DNA of 64,000 bases from Candidatus Dormiibacterota bacterium (GTDB lineage: Bacteria; Chloroflexota; Dormibacteria; Aeolococcales; Aeolococcaceae), in assembly GCA_003153505.1 (NCBI GenBank), contig PLZA01000074.1:99908-163907 (forward strand). Reading direction: 5' to 3'. The position numbers and the translations under genes are program-made. The notes beneath the pieces are model-generated. The model worked only from the letters and a program-made list of their open reading frames with translations, was not told the DNA's origin and searched no databases. Shown here in pieces: positions 1 through 6,965 of this stretch. The stretch's first letter is position 1, and each line of letters opens with the position of its first letter.

Positions 1-122
1 GCGGAGAGAAGGCGATGAGCACCGGATCGGATGGTTCCGTCAGGGTTGAGACGCTCCCGCGTCTCGGGGAAGAGGTCAGCTCGGTGGAGGAGGAGGGGGT
101 GCGCAAGGAGCCGGTCCCTCAC
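1..122 (-). CDS. Possible 5' end of a gene downstream of the response regulator (partial)
   Basis: The frame is open from a GTG at 122 to the window edge (40 codons, starting MRDRLLAHPLLLHRADLF). It begins 12 bases after the stop of the response regulator at 135-542. In the paralogous pair at 5.2-6.8 kb a histidine kinase follows its regulator at a similar distance, so a co-transcribed partner is plausible, but these residues do not resemble that kinase's N-terminus. No domain can be recognised; the call rests only on openness and position. Confidence 0.3.
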   Translation of the reverse strand, partial: MRDRLLAHPLLLHRADLFPETRERLNPDGTIRSGAHRLLS

Positions 123-134
123 GGCGGCCAGTGA

Positions 135-542
135 TCAGCGCGTGCTGTCGGCCGAGGGAATCGCTGAGGCCTCGCGGCTCCGCTCGACCTTGGTCGAGAG
201 CTGCGCCGGTGTCGTGTCAGCCTTCACCAGGAACTCGAGAGCCCCCAGCTTGAGGCCGCGCTCGCGCAACTCAGGCTCGCCGTAATTGCTGAGGATTATC
301 ACCGGGATGTGTGTCGTTGCCGCATCAGCGCGCAGCCGCTCGAGTACCTCGAACCCGTCGAGGCCCGGCAGGCGGAGATCGAGGTAGATGAAGTCCGGCT
401 GCTCGTCTGTGGCCAGGCGGAGGCCCTCCTCGCCATCGCGACCGACGACGACCGTATAGCCGTCCGCCGCTAGTCGAAGACGGTACATCTCAGCGGCCGC
501 CTGGTCGTCCTCGATCAACAGAACCTTGACGTCATCGTCCAC
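135..542 (-). CDS. Stand-alone response regulator (REC domain only)
   Basis: A 135-residue single receiver domain of the CheY type with no output domain. It has the acidic cluster IEDD at about residues 10-13, the phospho-acceptor Asp55 in FIYLDLRLPGLDG and the switch lysine in FLVKAD. The GTG at 542 is chosen because GAGGAGG lies just upstream and the paralogue at 5239-5634 starts at the identical place; the frame runs further upstream without homology. The two regulators differ at only about 15 of the first 120 positions, so they are recent duplicates and may share partners. The likely role is phosphotransfer or protein-protein signalling rather than DNA binding. Confidence 0.9.
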   Translation of the reverse strand: MDDDVKVLLIEDDQAAAEMYRLRLAADGYTVVVGRDGEEGLRLATDEQPDFIYLDLRLPGLDGFEVLERLRADAATTHIPVIILSNYGEPELRERGLKLGALEFLVKADTTPAQLSTKVERSREASAIPSADSTR

Positions 543-919
543 CCAAGCTTCCTCCTCTGACCCACGCCATCGGTGAATTCCCTGGCATTCGGCTCCGCCT
601 CGCTTGGTCTGATTGTAGCGTTCACGTCCGTCTGGTTCGTACGGTAGCGTGCAAACCAGAACATCGGATGAGTCTGAAGCCAGCGATATTAATACATATA
701 TGGTATCAGTTTGCTTGACAGCATCCATGCCAGGATGGTACCTTCATCCGGAGCTGACGGACGTCGGACTTCATCTGAATTCCCTCCCCAAAGCCCACCC
801 CGCCGGGGTTCATCCCCCGGCCGGGGTGGCTAACCGTGAACTCTGGCCTTCCCATGCCGCAGTTGACGGTATAGACTCACTATCATGATCGAGCGCGCTG
901 CGGCCTGACGGGATCCGCC
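543..919. promoter_or_regulatory. Divergent intergenic region with AT-rich island and promoter-like boxes
   Basis: This spacer separates the minus-strand response regulator from the plus-strand STAS gene and holds no convincing gene. Positions 685-714 are strikingly AT-rich for this DNA (GATATTAATACATATATGG). A perfect TTGACA lies at 715-720 on the plus strand, but the best -10 about 18 bases on (TACCTT) is weak. On the minus strand a TACAAT box at 612-617 could serve the regulator. A strong hairpin at 795-829 is listed separately. Promoter assignment is tentative. Confidence 0.4.
795..829 (+). other. Strong GC hairpin in the leader of the STAS gene
   Basis: CCACCCCGCCGGGG and CCCCGGCCGGGGTGG form an almost perfect 14-pair stem with one bulged C and a loop of about five bases. 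There is no U-run, so it is not a classical terminator for plus-strand transcription. It lies about 90 bases before the GTG of the STAS gene and could be a leader structure or a block to read-through. Confidence 0.5.
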
Positions 920-1840
920 GTGCTCACCGAGCGTCAATCGACAGCGCCTCCACTGTCGGTCGTGCCAGAGCCCCGGGATCGCTGCCGCTTCGGCAGCCAC
1001 TTCGATCGGGGCGACGTCAACTGCCCGGCATTTCAACGAGCCCAGTTCATCGCCGCGACGTCGTACGGAAAACCGCTCGGCACCCACGTTGCCTGCGCGC
1101 ATCTGCTCGTCGGCGAATTGAGCACGAATCAGTTCTACCCGCGTTGCTCGTTGGGGTCGGATCTCGACAAGATGCGCTGGATCGCGATGATGGGGCCGGG
1201 GCGGCTCGAGGTGTTGCGTGCGCTGAATGTCGAGTTCGAGACCCACTACGCGGAGTCGCTGCGGGAACTCGTCGCCGCGAAGGCGGTCGGTCTCGCCGAT
1301 CCGCCGGACAGCCGGGCCGGCCGCCAGGCACTCGCCATCGTGGTCCGTGACTTCCTTGCGGACTTCGCGGCGTTCGTGGAGCGGCACGCCGAGCGGATTG
1401 CCGAGATCGGCGTCTCGCCGGCCGATCTGGTTGCGCGCGCGACCCGCGTCCTTGGCGAATGGCGGCACAGCTCGCGGCTCGACCTGCCTGGACTGGACGA
1501 GGAGACGATCCTTCGGCCCGAGGTCCTCGGCGCGCCCGGTGACGAGGACCTCGTCACAGCTCCCGGTCTCATGATCTCGCGGACGTCGCAACCTCCGGCG
1601 ATGATGCTCATTGGGAGCATCGACCAGTCGAACCTCGAAGCGGTGGAGCAGGCCCTCGACGACGCCACGTCCGGAGGGGCCGCGGTCACGATCGACCTCG
1701 CTGCCGTGACGTTCTGCTCCGTCGCCGGCTTGCGCATGCTGATCGCCGCGGCAGCAGCAAACAATGTCACGTTGCACGGTATGCAGCCGCATCTGCAGCG
1801 GGCGCTTGCAGCCGCCGGGTTCCCAGTCGCCGGGAGGTGA
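920..1840 (+). CDS. STAS-domain protein with Cys-rich N-terminal sensor-like region
   Basis: A 306-residue protein. The last 100 or so residues are a STAS fold of the anti-sigma-factor antagonist type (GSIDQSNLEAVEQAL, then VTIDLAAVTFCSVAGLRML); the Ser in CSVAGL sits where SpoIIAA-like proteins are phosphorylated. The N-terminus has four spaced cysteines (near 22, 34, 59, 75) plus His, suggesting a metal or Fe-S site, followed by a helical middle. Such layouts fit a sensor feeding partner-switching control of a sigma factor, but no anti-sigma kinase gene is next to it. The GTG start follows the hairpin leader. The N-terminal family is not recognised. Confidence 0.75.
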   Translation: MLTERQSTAPPLSVVPEPRDRCRFGSHFDRGDVNCPAFQRAQFIAATSYGKPLGTHVACAHLLVGELSTNQFYPRCSLGSDLDKMRWIAMMGPGRLEVLRALNVEFETHYAESLRELVAAKAVGLADPPDSRAGRQALAIVVRDFLADFAAFVERHAERIAEIGVSPADLVARATRVLGEWRHSSRLDLPGLDEETILRPEVLGAPGDEDLVTAPGLMISRTSQPPAMMLIGSIDQSNLEAVEQALDDATSGGAAVTIDLAAVTFCSVAGLRMLIAAAAANNVTLHGMQPHLQRALAAAGFPVAGR

Positions 1841-2035
1841 GGCCGCCGGCCTCGAGGTGGCGAGTTGACCGCCGCCGGCCTGGTCACGATCTTCTCCAGG
1901 CGCGCGGCCTGGGGACGGTCAATCAGCTCTGTGACCTCGTGCAGGTCCGCTCGTCACGGGATACCGGCTCGACCGTGCGCCTGCTGATGCGCGCGGGACA
2001 GCGAGCGGCGTGAGCTCCCGGAGCTTGTTGCACCC

Positions 2036-2377
2036 GTGACGCGCGCCGTAGCCACGGGCGCCGACCAGATCCTCAATCTCGATAAGCCGCTGTACACGAT
2101 TGGCATCACCGCTGAGATCCTGGCAACCCATACGCGCACCTTGATGATGTATGAGCATCTCGGGCTCGTCGTGCCCAGCCGGACTGCCAGCAATCGCCGC
2201 CTGTACTCGCAGCGCGACATCATGACGCTCGGAGCCATTCAACGGCTGACGCGCGGGTACGGTCTCAATCTGATCAGCGCGCGCTGTCTGATCCTCTGCC
2301 TGCAACTACTCGATGCCAATGGAGTGCCGCGCCCGGCGGAGCTCGGCGACATCGACGTCGAGCACACCAGGGTCTGA
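2036..2377 (+). CDS. HspR/MerR-family transcriptional regulator (copy 1)
   Basis: A 113-residue winged-helix protein of the MerR superfamily, closest in style to HspR: PLYTIGITAEILATHTRTLM, then YEHLGLVVPSR, then RRLYSQRDIMTLGAIQRLT and the GLNLISAR helix. HspR proteins repress chaperone operons by binding inverted repeats; the target here is unknown. It is clearly paralogous to 4180-4524, with the same core and the same LDKPLYTI lead-in. GTG start at 2036; no strong Shine-Dalgarno. The roughly 195 bases before it contain nothing recognisable. No ligand-binding domain is present, only a short C-terminal tail. Confidence 0.8.
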   Translation: MTRAVATGADQILNLDKPLYTIGITAEILATHTRTLMMYEHLGLVVPSRTASNRRLYSQRDIMTLGAIQRLTRGYGLNLISARCLILCLQLLDANGVPRPAELGDIDVEHTRV

Positions 2378-2461
2378 CGCTCGACGAAGCGCGCGCCGGC
2401 CGTCGCCGTAGGGTGGCGGAAGATCCGGAGCGAACGTTTCAGGCGCGCAGGCTGGGGGCGC

Positions 2462-3079
2462 TCATTGGTCGAGGCGGTCCGAGCGGTCCCGGAAGCGCGC
2501 CACGGCCTCGGAGATGGTCTCCTCGAGGTAGCGATAGAAGAGCTGTCGCTGGGAGATGTCGATCGCTGCCTCGACGTCCTGTCCTTCCCGCCGCCGTGCG
2601 ATCCACGGGGGCACGCCATCAGCGACCGCTTCGGTTCCGACCCTGACGTGCAGCTGCGAGTCGTCGTCCTCGGTCACGTGGAGCGTGACGGTGAGGATCG
2701 GACCCGTGTGTTCGACGAGCCGCCAGCTGCGCTCCCAGCGGGCGTGGCGGTGGAAGTCATGGGCGAGGCGCGCTGCGTCGTCGGCGATGACGCTCTCGCC
2801 GGGCCGCGCTGTTCGAGCAAGCAGCCTGCGAATATCCTTGTCGAGGTCGCGGGCGATCCAATCGACGAGCGACGGAGCCCGGTCATCGACGTCGGGATAC
2901 GCGCTCTGGTCCCGCGCCAGCTCGCCGATCGCCTGGACGGTGCCTGCATGCCGGCGGCAGTACGCGACCCCACCGAGCGAAATGCCATGCGCAGGACAGA
3001 TTGTTGCCGTGCATGAGCGTTGGCGCCGGTCGCGATAGGCGCAGGGCTCGGCGGTGTGGTTGCTGCACCCCCGCATCGT
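2462..3079 (-). CDS. Hypothetical protein with N-terminal Cys/His zinc-binding region
   Basis: A 205-residue protein when started at the ATG at 3079; the open frame reaches 3250 but the extra sequence is Arg/Ala-rich and unconvincing. Residues 1-45 carry a C4-H-C-H set (MRGCSNHTAEPC, SCTATICPAHG, YCRRHAG) typical of a small treble-clef or B-box-like metal site. The rest is helical and acidic, with WIARDLDKDIRRLL and a C-terminal EETISEAVARF helix, without a family I can name. It lies between an HspR-like gene and a GAF gene in the duplicated signalling block, so a regulatory or adaptor role is possible but unproven. Confidence 0.6.
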   Translation of the reverse strand, partial: TMRGCSNHTAEPCAYRDRRQRSCTATICPAHGISLGGVAYCRRHAGTVQAIGELARDQSAYPDVDDRAPSLVDWIARDLDKDIRRLLARTARPGESVIADDAARLAHDFHRHARWERSWRLVEHTGPILTVTLHVTEDDDSQLHVRVGTEAVADGVPPWIARRREGQDVEAAIDISQRQLFYRYLEETISEAVARFRDRSDRLDQ

Positions 3080-3365
3080 GCATTCGATTCCCGATGCGGG
3101 ACGAGGCGGTGGCGCTGCCTGTTCCCGACGCCGGAAGAGGGCAGTTGCCGGCAGCGCTCCGAGACGCCGAAGCGCACCCGCATTCTTCCGAGGAGTCTCC
3201 ACAGTCAGCACGGCACCAGCCCTCCAAGTCCCACTCTCCGACGCGGCCACCCTCGACGCGTCCCTGGAGTAATCAGACGCTACCGGCGTCGCTCGCGGGC
3301 TCGCATGCGACGGTTTGCGATGCAGTGTTTACACGCGGTGACCGGACGCAACGATCGCCCGGCGT

Positions 3366-4175
3366 TTATTCGGAGTTCGTGACGGAGGCCGACTCGAACT
3401 CCCTGAGCCGGCGCTGCCAGAAGACGAGCCGATGCTGGAAACGTGCCGCCTCTGCAGCGAGCACCTTCAGGTCGGTCTCCCTGAGCTCGGCCCCCGCATC
3501 GTCTCCCATCACCGCGACCCGGCGCTCCGCAAGTTCGAGGAGACTCTGTTTGAAGTCCAGGAGTTCCGCTTTTCGAAGAAGGCCGCCGGATCCACGCTGG
3601 TCGCGACATCCCGCGACATCTGAGTCAATGAGTCCAGCCCGCGGCGTTGCGCGCTCCGCACCTGCTTGACGAGGCGAGCGTTCCGCAAGGCCAGAACGGC
3701 GAGCGGTCCGGCCTGCTGGAGCCCTGTAAGCTCGCGCGGGAGCGAATGGGCGGTCGCTGCGACGGCTCAGGATGAGCACCGCCCCCACCGCGTCGCCAAC
3801 CGAGAGCGGCACGATCGCAATGTGGCGCATCTCCAACAGCGATGCCGCCAGATCGGGGTCGGCGTCGCCATCGTCGCCGAAGCTGCCGCCCAGGACGATC
3901 GTGCCGGTGGTCACCGCGCGCTCCAGCAGTGGCTGCCGTTGCAGCCAGCTCATGGGGTATTCCTGACCGACGAGATCCGGCGGTCCGCCGCGCTCATAGC
4001 TGGCCTCGACCCGCAGCACATGCTGATCGAGGCTCGTCAGGGTGCAGCGGTCAGCGTCGGCGTTCTCAGCCGCGAAGCGCACCAGCCGTCCCATGATCTG
4101 GTGCGGATCACCGCGAGAGACGAGGTCCGCCTCGATTGCTCCAACCCATCCCCGCGGTTTGGGCGGAGGCGACAC
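3366..4175 (-). CDS. GAF-domain protein carrying two compensating frameshifts
   Basis: The GTG at 4175 begins 4 bases after the stop of the HspR-like gene, so the two are probably co-transcribed. Residues 15-140 read as a GAF domain (VRFAAENADADRCTLTSL, then IAIVPLSVGDAVGAVLIL). From about 3740 down to 3573 the continuous frame turns into low-quality Arg-rich sequence, while the +1 frame gives the expected GAF end (LTGLQQAGPLAVLALRNARL) and linker. The original frame then resumes with a good helical tail (ELLDFKQSLLELAERRVAVM). An extra G in the GGG at 3738-3740 and a lost T in the TTTT at 3570-3573 would explain both. The gene is either newly damaged or contains two assembly errors. Confidence 0.65.
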   Translation of the reverse strand: MSPPPKPRGWVGAIEADLVSRGDPHQIMGRLVRFAAENADADRCTLTSLDQHVLRVEASYERGGPPDLVGQEYPMSWLQRQPLLERAVTTGTIVLGGSFGDDGDADPDLAASLLEMRHIAIVPLSVGDAVGAVLILSRRSDRPFAPARAYRAPAGRTARRSGLAERSPRQAGAERATPRAGLIDSDVAGCRDQRGSGGLLRKAELLDFKQSLLELAERRVAVMGDDAGAELRETDLKVLAAEAARFQHRLVFWQRRLREFESASVTNSE

Positions 4176-4179
4176 GAGG

Positions 4180-4524
4180 TCAGAGGCTGACGTGCGCGAT
4201 ATCAATCCCGGCGAGCGCCGGTGGCCGAGGGATGCCGTGGGCATCGAGGAGTTGCAGACATTTGATGACGTATCGTGCCCCGGCGATGTTCAATCCCGAC
4301 TGACGCGTGAGCCGCTGAATGGCGCTCAGCGTCAGGATGTCGCGCTGCGAGTAGCGGCGCCGGTTTGTCGGGGTCCGCTCGGGCACGCCGAGACCCATCG
4401 TCTCGTACATCATCAACGTCCGCGGGTGACTGGCAAGGATTGCAGCGGCCACGCTGATGGTGTACAGCGGCTTGTCGAGATCCAGCATGCGCTGCTGCAT
4501 GGGAATCAAGGCCTCAGCGGGCAT
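4180..4524 (-). CDS. HspR/MerR-family transcriptional regulator (copy 2)
   Basis: A 114-residue MerR-superfamily regulator with the same plan as 2036-2377: LDLDKPLYTISVAAAILASH, then MYETMGLGVPER, then RRRYSQRDILTLSAIQRLT and GLNIAGARYVIKCLQLLDAH. Both copies share the C-terminal LQLLDAxGxPRP motif, which marks a local subfamily. It is followed after 4 bases by the GAF gene and preceded 84 bases upstream by a zinc-ribbon gene on the same strand, so the three may form one transcript. ATG at 4524, with an alternative ATG at 4500. The target site is unknown; dyads between 4866 and 4901 are candidates. Confidence 0.8.
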   Translation of the reverse strand: MPAEALIPMQQRMLDLDKPLYTISVAAAILASHPRTLMMYETMGLGVPERTPTNRRRYSQRDILTLSAIQRLTRQSGLNIAGARYVIKCLQLLDAHGIPRPPALAGIDIAHVSL

Positions 4525-4608
4525 TCGGCCAGCCGATCAGGATCAACGTGCTTGTGGTGACCGTCCGGCACAGCGCTCGATACTCGCGCCGCGCGTGCGC
4601 AGACGACG

Positions 4609-4812
4609 TCAGATCAGGCTCGCGCTTGCTACTGTTCGCTGGCGGAAGAACTGAACGCGGCAGCGGTCGCAGCGGAACACCAGTCGAAGACCCATGCGGC
4701 CGAGAACCTCGGTGATGCGCGAGCTGCATTGCGGGCACGTGGCCGCCTCGTTCAGGTATGGGCCGGCCACCGGCTTCACGTCGAGTTGGATCGGCTTGTA
4801 TTTGCGAGCCAT
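4609..4812 (-). CDS. Small zinc-ribbon protein (67 aa)
   Basis: A 67-residue basic protein with two CxxC knuckles 19 residues apart (CPQCSSRI and CDRCRVQF), the layout of a C4 zinc ribbon. The start is well supported: GGAGG lies 7 bases before the ATG at 4812. It is divergent from a small membrane protein gene at 4909, with an operator-like cluster of repeats between them, and upstream of the HspR-like gene. Ribbons of this size bind nucleic acid or act as adaptors; the function here is unknown. Confidence 0.75.
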   Translation of the reverse strand: MARKYKPIQLDVKPVAGPYLNEAATCPQCSSRITEVLGRMGLRLVFRCDRCRVQFFRQRTVASASLI

Positions 4813-4865
4813 CGGGTACCTCCAGCTGTTGTCGCCTTGTCTCCGCTCCCACTGTCAGAAACATC

Positions 4866-4901
4866 CTATCACAAAACGTGATAGCGCTGCTATTGCTATC
4901 A
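4866..4901. promoter_or_regulatory. Operator-like cluster of three GATAG half-sites
   Basis: CTATCAC (4866-4872) and GTGATAG (4878-4884) form a perfect 7-base dyad with a 5-base spacer. GCTATCA at 4895-4901 repeats the half-site in inverted orientation to TGATAGC at 4879-4885. The cluster lies between the divergent starts of the zinc ribbon (4812) and the 56-aa membrane protein (4909). TATCAT at 4897-4902 is a possible -10 only 7 bases from the plus-strand ATG, which would make that mRNA leaderless. Binding protein unknown; one of the neighbouring HspR-like regulators is the obvious suspect. Confidence 0.5.
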
Positions 4902-4908
4902 TTGCCGC

Positions 4909-5079
4909 ATGGCCGAACTGCTGTCGTCTGGACGGACCGAGCCGGGTGCATTTCGGAGGCGCTTTCGACCCCGCCCCCGCCGGCGGCGGGTCGACTTCCG
5001 CACCCTGGCGACGGGCGTCGCACTCTTCATCGCTGTGGCGTGGACGATCGTCTTCGGGGCGGGCGTCCTCCTTCGCTGA
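4909..5079 (+). CDS. Small single-pass membrane protein (56 aa)
   Basis: A 56-codon frame beginning MAELLSSGRTEPG, followed by a very basic stretch (RRRFRPRPRRRRVDFR at about 16-31) and one hydrophobic helix of about 21 residues (LATGVALFIAVAWTIVFGAG) that ends three residues before the stop. This is a typical small N-in membrane protein. There is no Shine-Dalgarno; a TATCAT box just upstream suggests a leaderless message. It is divergent from the zinc-ribbon gene and 160 bases upstream of the response regulator-kinase pair, so it may be a small modulator of that system. No family recognised. Confidence 0.6.
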   Translation: MAELLSSGRTEPGAFRRRFRPRPRRRRVDFRTLATGVALFIAVAWTIVFGAGVLLR

Positions 5080-5238
5080 CCCCACCAGCGGTGTCCAGTG
5101 GGGGGACGCTCCCAAGCCATGCCGCAGGCTGCCACACTGCTGGCGAACCCTTGCAGCGTGTCTGCTACCGTACCCACGGGCGGCGTTAGATTGCTGCGGT
5201 GGGAGCATTGACTCCACCGGGCCACGGAGGAGGATGCG

Positions 5239-5634
5239 GTGGAGGATGACGTCAAGGTCCTGCTGATCGAGGACGACGTCGCCGCTGCGGAGATGTACCG
5301 GCTACGGCTCGTGGCCGACGGTTATTCGGTCGTAATCGGGCGCGACGGGCAGGAGGGCCTGCGGATGGCCGCAGACGAAACGCCCGATTTCATCTACCTG
5401 GATCTCCGGCTCCCCGGTCTCGACGGCTTCGAGGTGCTCGAGCGTCTGCGCGCCGGCGCCGCGACCAGGCACATCCCGGTGATCATCCTCACCAACTACG
5501 GCGAGCCGGAGTTGCGGGAACGAGGCATGAAGCTCGGGGCGCTCGAATTCCTCGTCAAGGCCGACACCACCCCCGCGCAGCTCTCCGAGAGCGTCGAACG
5601 GGCAACGAGCCCGCGCGCACAGCCCTCGACCTGA
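5239..5634 (+). CDS. Stand-alone response regulator (REC domain only), paired with a kinase
   Basis: A 131-residue CheY-like receiver: IEDD at 10-13, phospho-acceptor Asp55 in FIYLDLRLPG, conserved Thr in VIILTNYG and Lys in FLVKAD. GTG start with GGAGGAGG about 8 bases upstream. It is about 87 percent identical by eye to the regulator at 135-542. The histidine kinase begins 18 bases after its stop, so this is a two-gene regulator-kinase operon, and the kinase is the likely phosphodonor. With no output domain it probably works by protein contact or as a phosphate shuttle. Confidence 0.9.
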   Translation: MEDDVKVLLIEDDVAAAEMYRLRLVADGYSVVIGRDGQEGLRMAADETPDFIYLDLRLPGLDGFEVLERLRAGAATRHIPVIILTNYGEPELRERGMKLGALEFLVKADTTPAQLSESVERATSPRAQPST

Positions 5635-5652
5635 AGCAGGCAGCGGACTGCC

Positions 5653-6789
5653 GTGTCGACCCCGGAACCCCGGTGGGACGACCCCCTTCTGGAGGACAAC
5701 GCGTCCAGCGCACTCTTCAAGGAGGCGGTGACCCTCGCCTCGCGGGTCGCGTCCAGCGAGGCGCGGAACCGGGCCGCATGGCTGCTCCAGCTTCGCGGCG
5801 AGAACCTGCACTGCGTCACTGCCTCCGAGCCGGGAGGCACGCAGGCCCGAGGGCCATATCGTGTCCCAGACCATCCGTCGCTTGACCAAGCCGTCACGTC
5901 GGGGCAGGTTGTCGAAGGCCCGTCGGAGTTCCTCATTCCCGTGCAGATGGAAGGGCGTGTGGCCGGCCTGCTCGTGGTCGGCGAGCCGGACGGTCTCGAC
6001 GTCGCCGCGCGAGGCTCGTTGATGACGATCGCGAACATCGTCGGCTTCGCGGTCGGCCAGGCCGCGAGCGTCAGCGACCTCCAGCGGGAAGCCGAGCGCA
6101 GCCGGCGGCTCGAGCGAGTCAAGAGCGAGTTCCTCAACATCGCCGCCCACGAGCTGCGCAGCCCGCTCGGAATCATTCGCGGGTACTCGTCGATGCTCAG
6201 CGAGGGAATGCTTCCGGAGGCCGAGCGCGGTGTCGCCCTGTCGCGGATCGCCGATAAAGCCGAGGAGATGGCGCGCCTGATCTCCGAGATGCTCGAAACC
6301 GCACGCCTCGAGACGGACGGCCTGGAGCTGGAACTCGAGCCGGTCGACCTCCTGCAGGTCGTCCACGACGCCGTGAACGCCCTGGGCCCGATGCTCGGGG
6401 CCGATCATCGGTTTGTTCTGGCGGTCCCGCCCGAGAGCATTGGCATGGTCGTCGATCGGCGCCGGCTCACAACCATGCTGACCAATCTCCTCGACAACGC
6501 CGTCAAGTACTCGCCGTACGGCGGCGAGATCGAGATCGGCTGCGAGCACGATGACCGGCTGGCCACGATCCGTGTCCGGGACCACGGCATCGGCATCAAC
6601 GCTGAACAATCCCACCTGCTCTTCACACGCTTCGGCCGCCTGGTGACACCGGAGACGAGCCACATCAGAGGAACAGGTCTCGGCCTCTACCTGGCGCGCG
6701 AGATTGCACGCGTGCACGGGGGAGACATCCTGGTGAGTGCCACGCCAGGCGGCGGGTCCACCTTCGCCGTCGAACTGCCACTCGTCTAA
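5653..6789 (+). CDS. GAF-domain sensor histidine kinase
   Basis: A 378-residue soluble kinase. Residues 15-140 are a GAF-like sensor, followed by a short coiled segment (LQREAERSRRLERVKSEF). The HisKA domain carries the phospho-acceptor His166 in AAHELRSPLGIIRGY. The ATPase domain has the N box LTNLLDNAVKYSP (about 277-288), G1 DHGIGI (310-315) and G2 GTGLGLYLAREIA (340 onward). No transmembrane helix, so it senses a cytoplasmic signal. Its partner is the receiver gene 18 bases upstream, and a strong hairpin follows its stop. Confidence 0.93.
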   Translation: MSTPEPRWDDPLLEDNASSALFKEAVTLASRVASSEARNRAAWLLQLRGENLHCVTASEPGGTQARGPYRVPDHPSLDQAVTSGQVVEGPSEFLIPVQMEGRVAGLLVVGEPDGLDVAARGSLMTIANIVGFAVGQAASVSDLQREAERSRRLERVKSEFLNIAAHELRSPLGIIRGYSSMLSEGMLPEAERGVALSRIADKAEEMARLISEMLETARLETDGLELELEPVDLLQVVHDAVNALGPMLGADHRFVLAVPPESIGMVVDRRRLTTMLTNLLDNAVKYSPYGGEIEIGCEHDDRLATIRVRDHGIGINAEQSHLLFTRFGRLVTPETSHIRGTGLGLYLAREIARVHGGDILVSATPGGGSTFAVELPLV

Positions 6790-6803
6790 CCCCCGAATAC
6801 GAA

Positions 6804-6845
6804 GAGTCCACCCACGCCGTGAAGGTGTCTCGGCGGGGTGGACTC
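6804..6845 (+). terminator. Hairpin terminator after the regulator-kinase operon
   Basis: GAGTCCACCC (6804-6813) pairs perfectly with GGGTGGACTC (6836-6845) around a 22-base loop, 14 bases after the kinase stop. It is followed by G-rich sequence rather than a U-run, so it is a structured 3' end or Rho-assisted terminator rather than a textbook one. Confidence 0.6.
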
Positions 6846-6906
6846 GTGGGAGGGGGGTGGGGGACGGCGACCATCGATCGCCGATGCCATGAGTCTAGTG
6901 ATCCGG

Positions 6907-6951
6907 ACCAGACACGTCAATTTAGCTGGTAGTCGAGCTATACAGTCTGGT
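6907..6951. terminator. Nested inverted repeat downstream of hemerythrin gene
   Basis: ACCAGAC (6907-6913) pairs with GTCTGGT (6945-6951), and inside it TAGCT (6923-6927) pairs with AGCTA (6936-6940). The element sits between the convergent kinase operon and the hemerythrin gene, 15 bases past the latter's stop, so it probably ends minus-strand transcription. Confidence 0.4.
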
Positions 6952-6965
6952 CGACGTCGAACACC

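Noticed and set aside
5302..6717. 471-codon open frame on the minus strand
   Set aside because: Exactly antisense to the receiver and histidine kinase genes; composition is Arg/Gly/Glu-rich with no domain, a common effect of high third-position GC.
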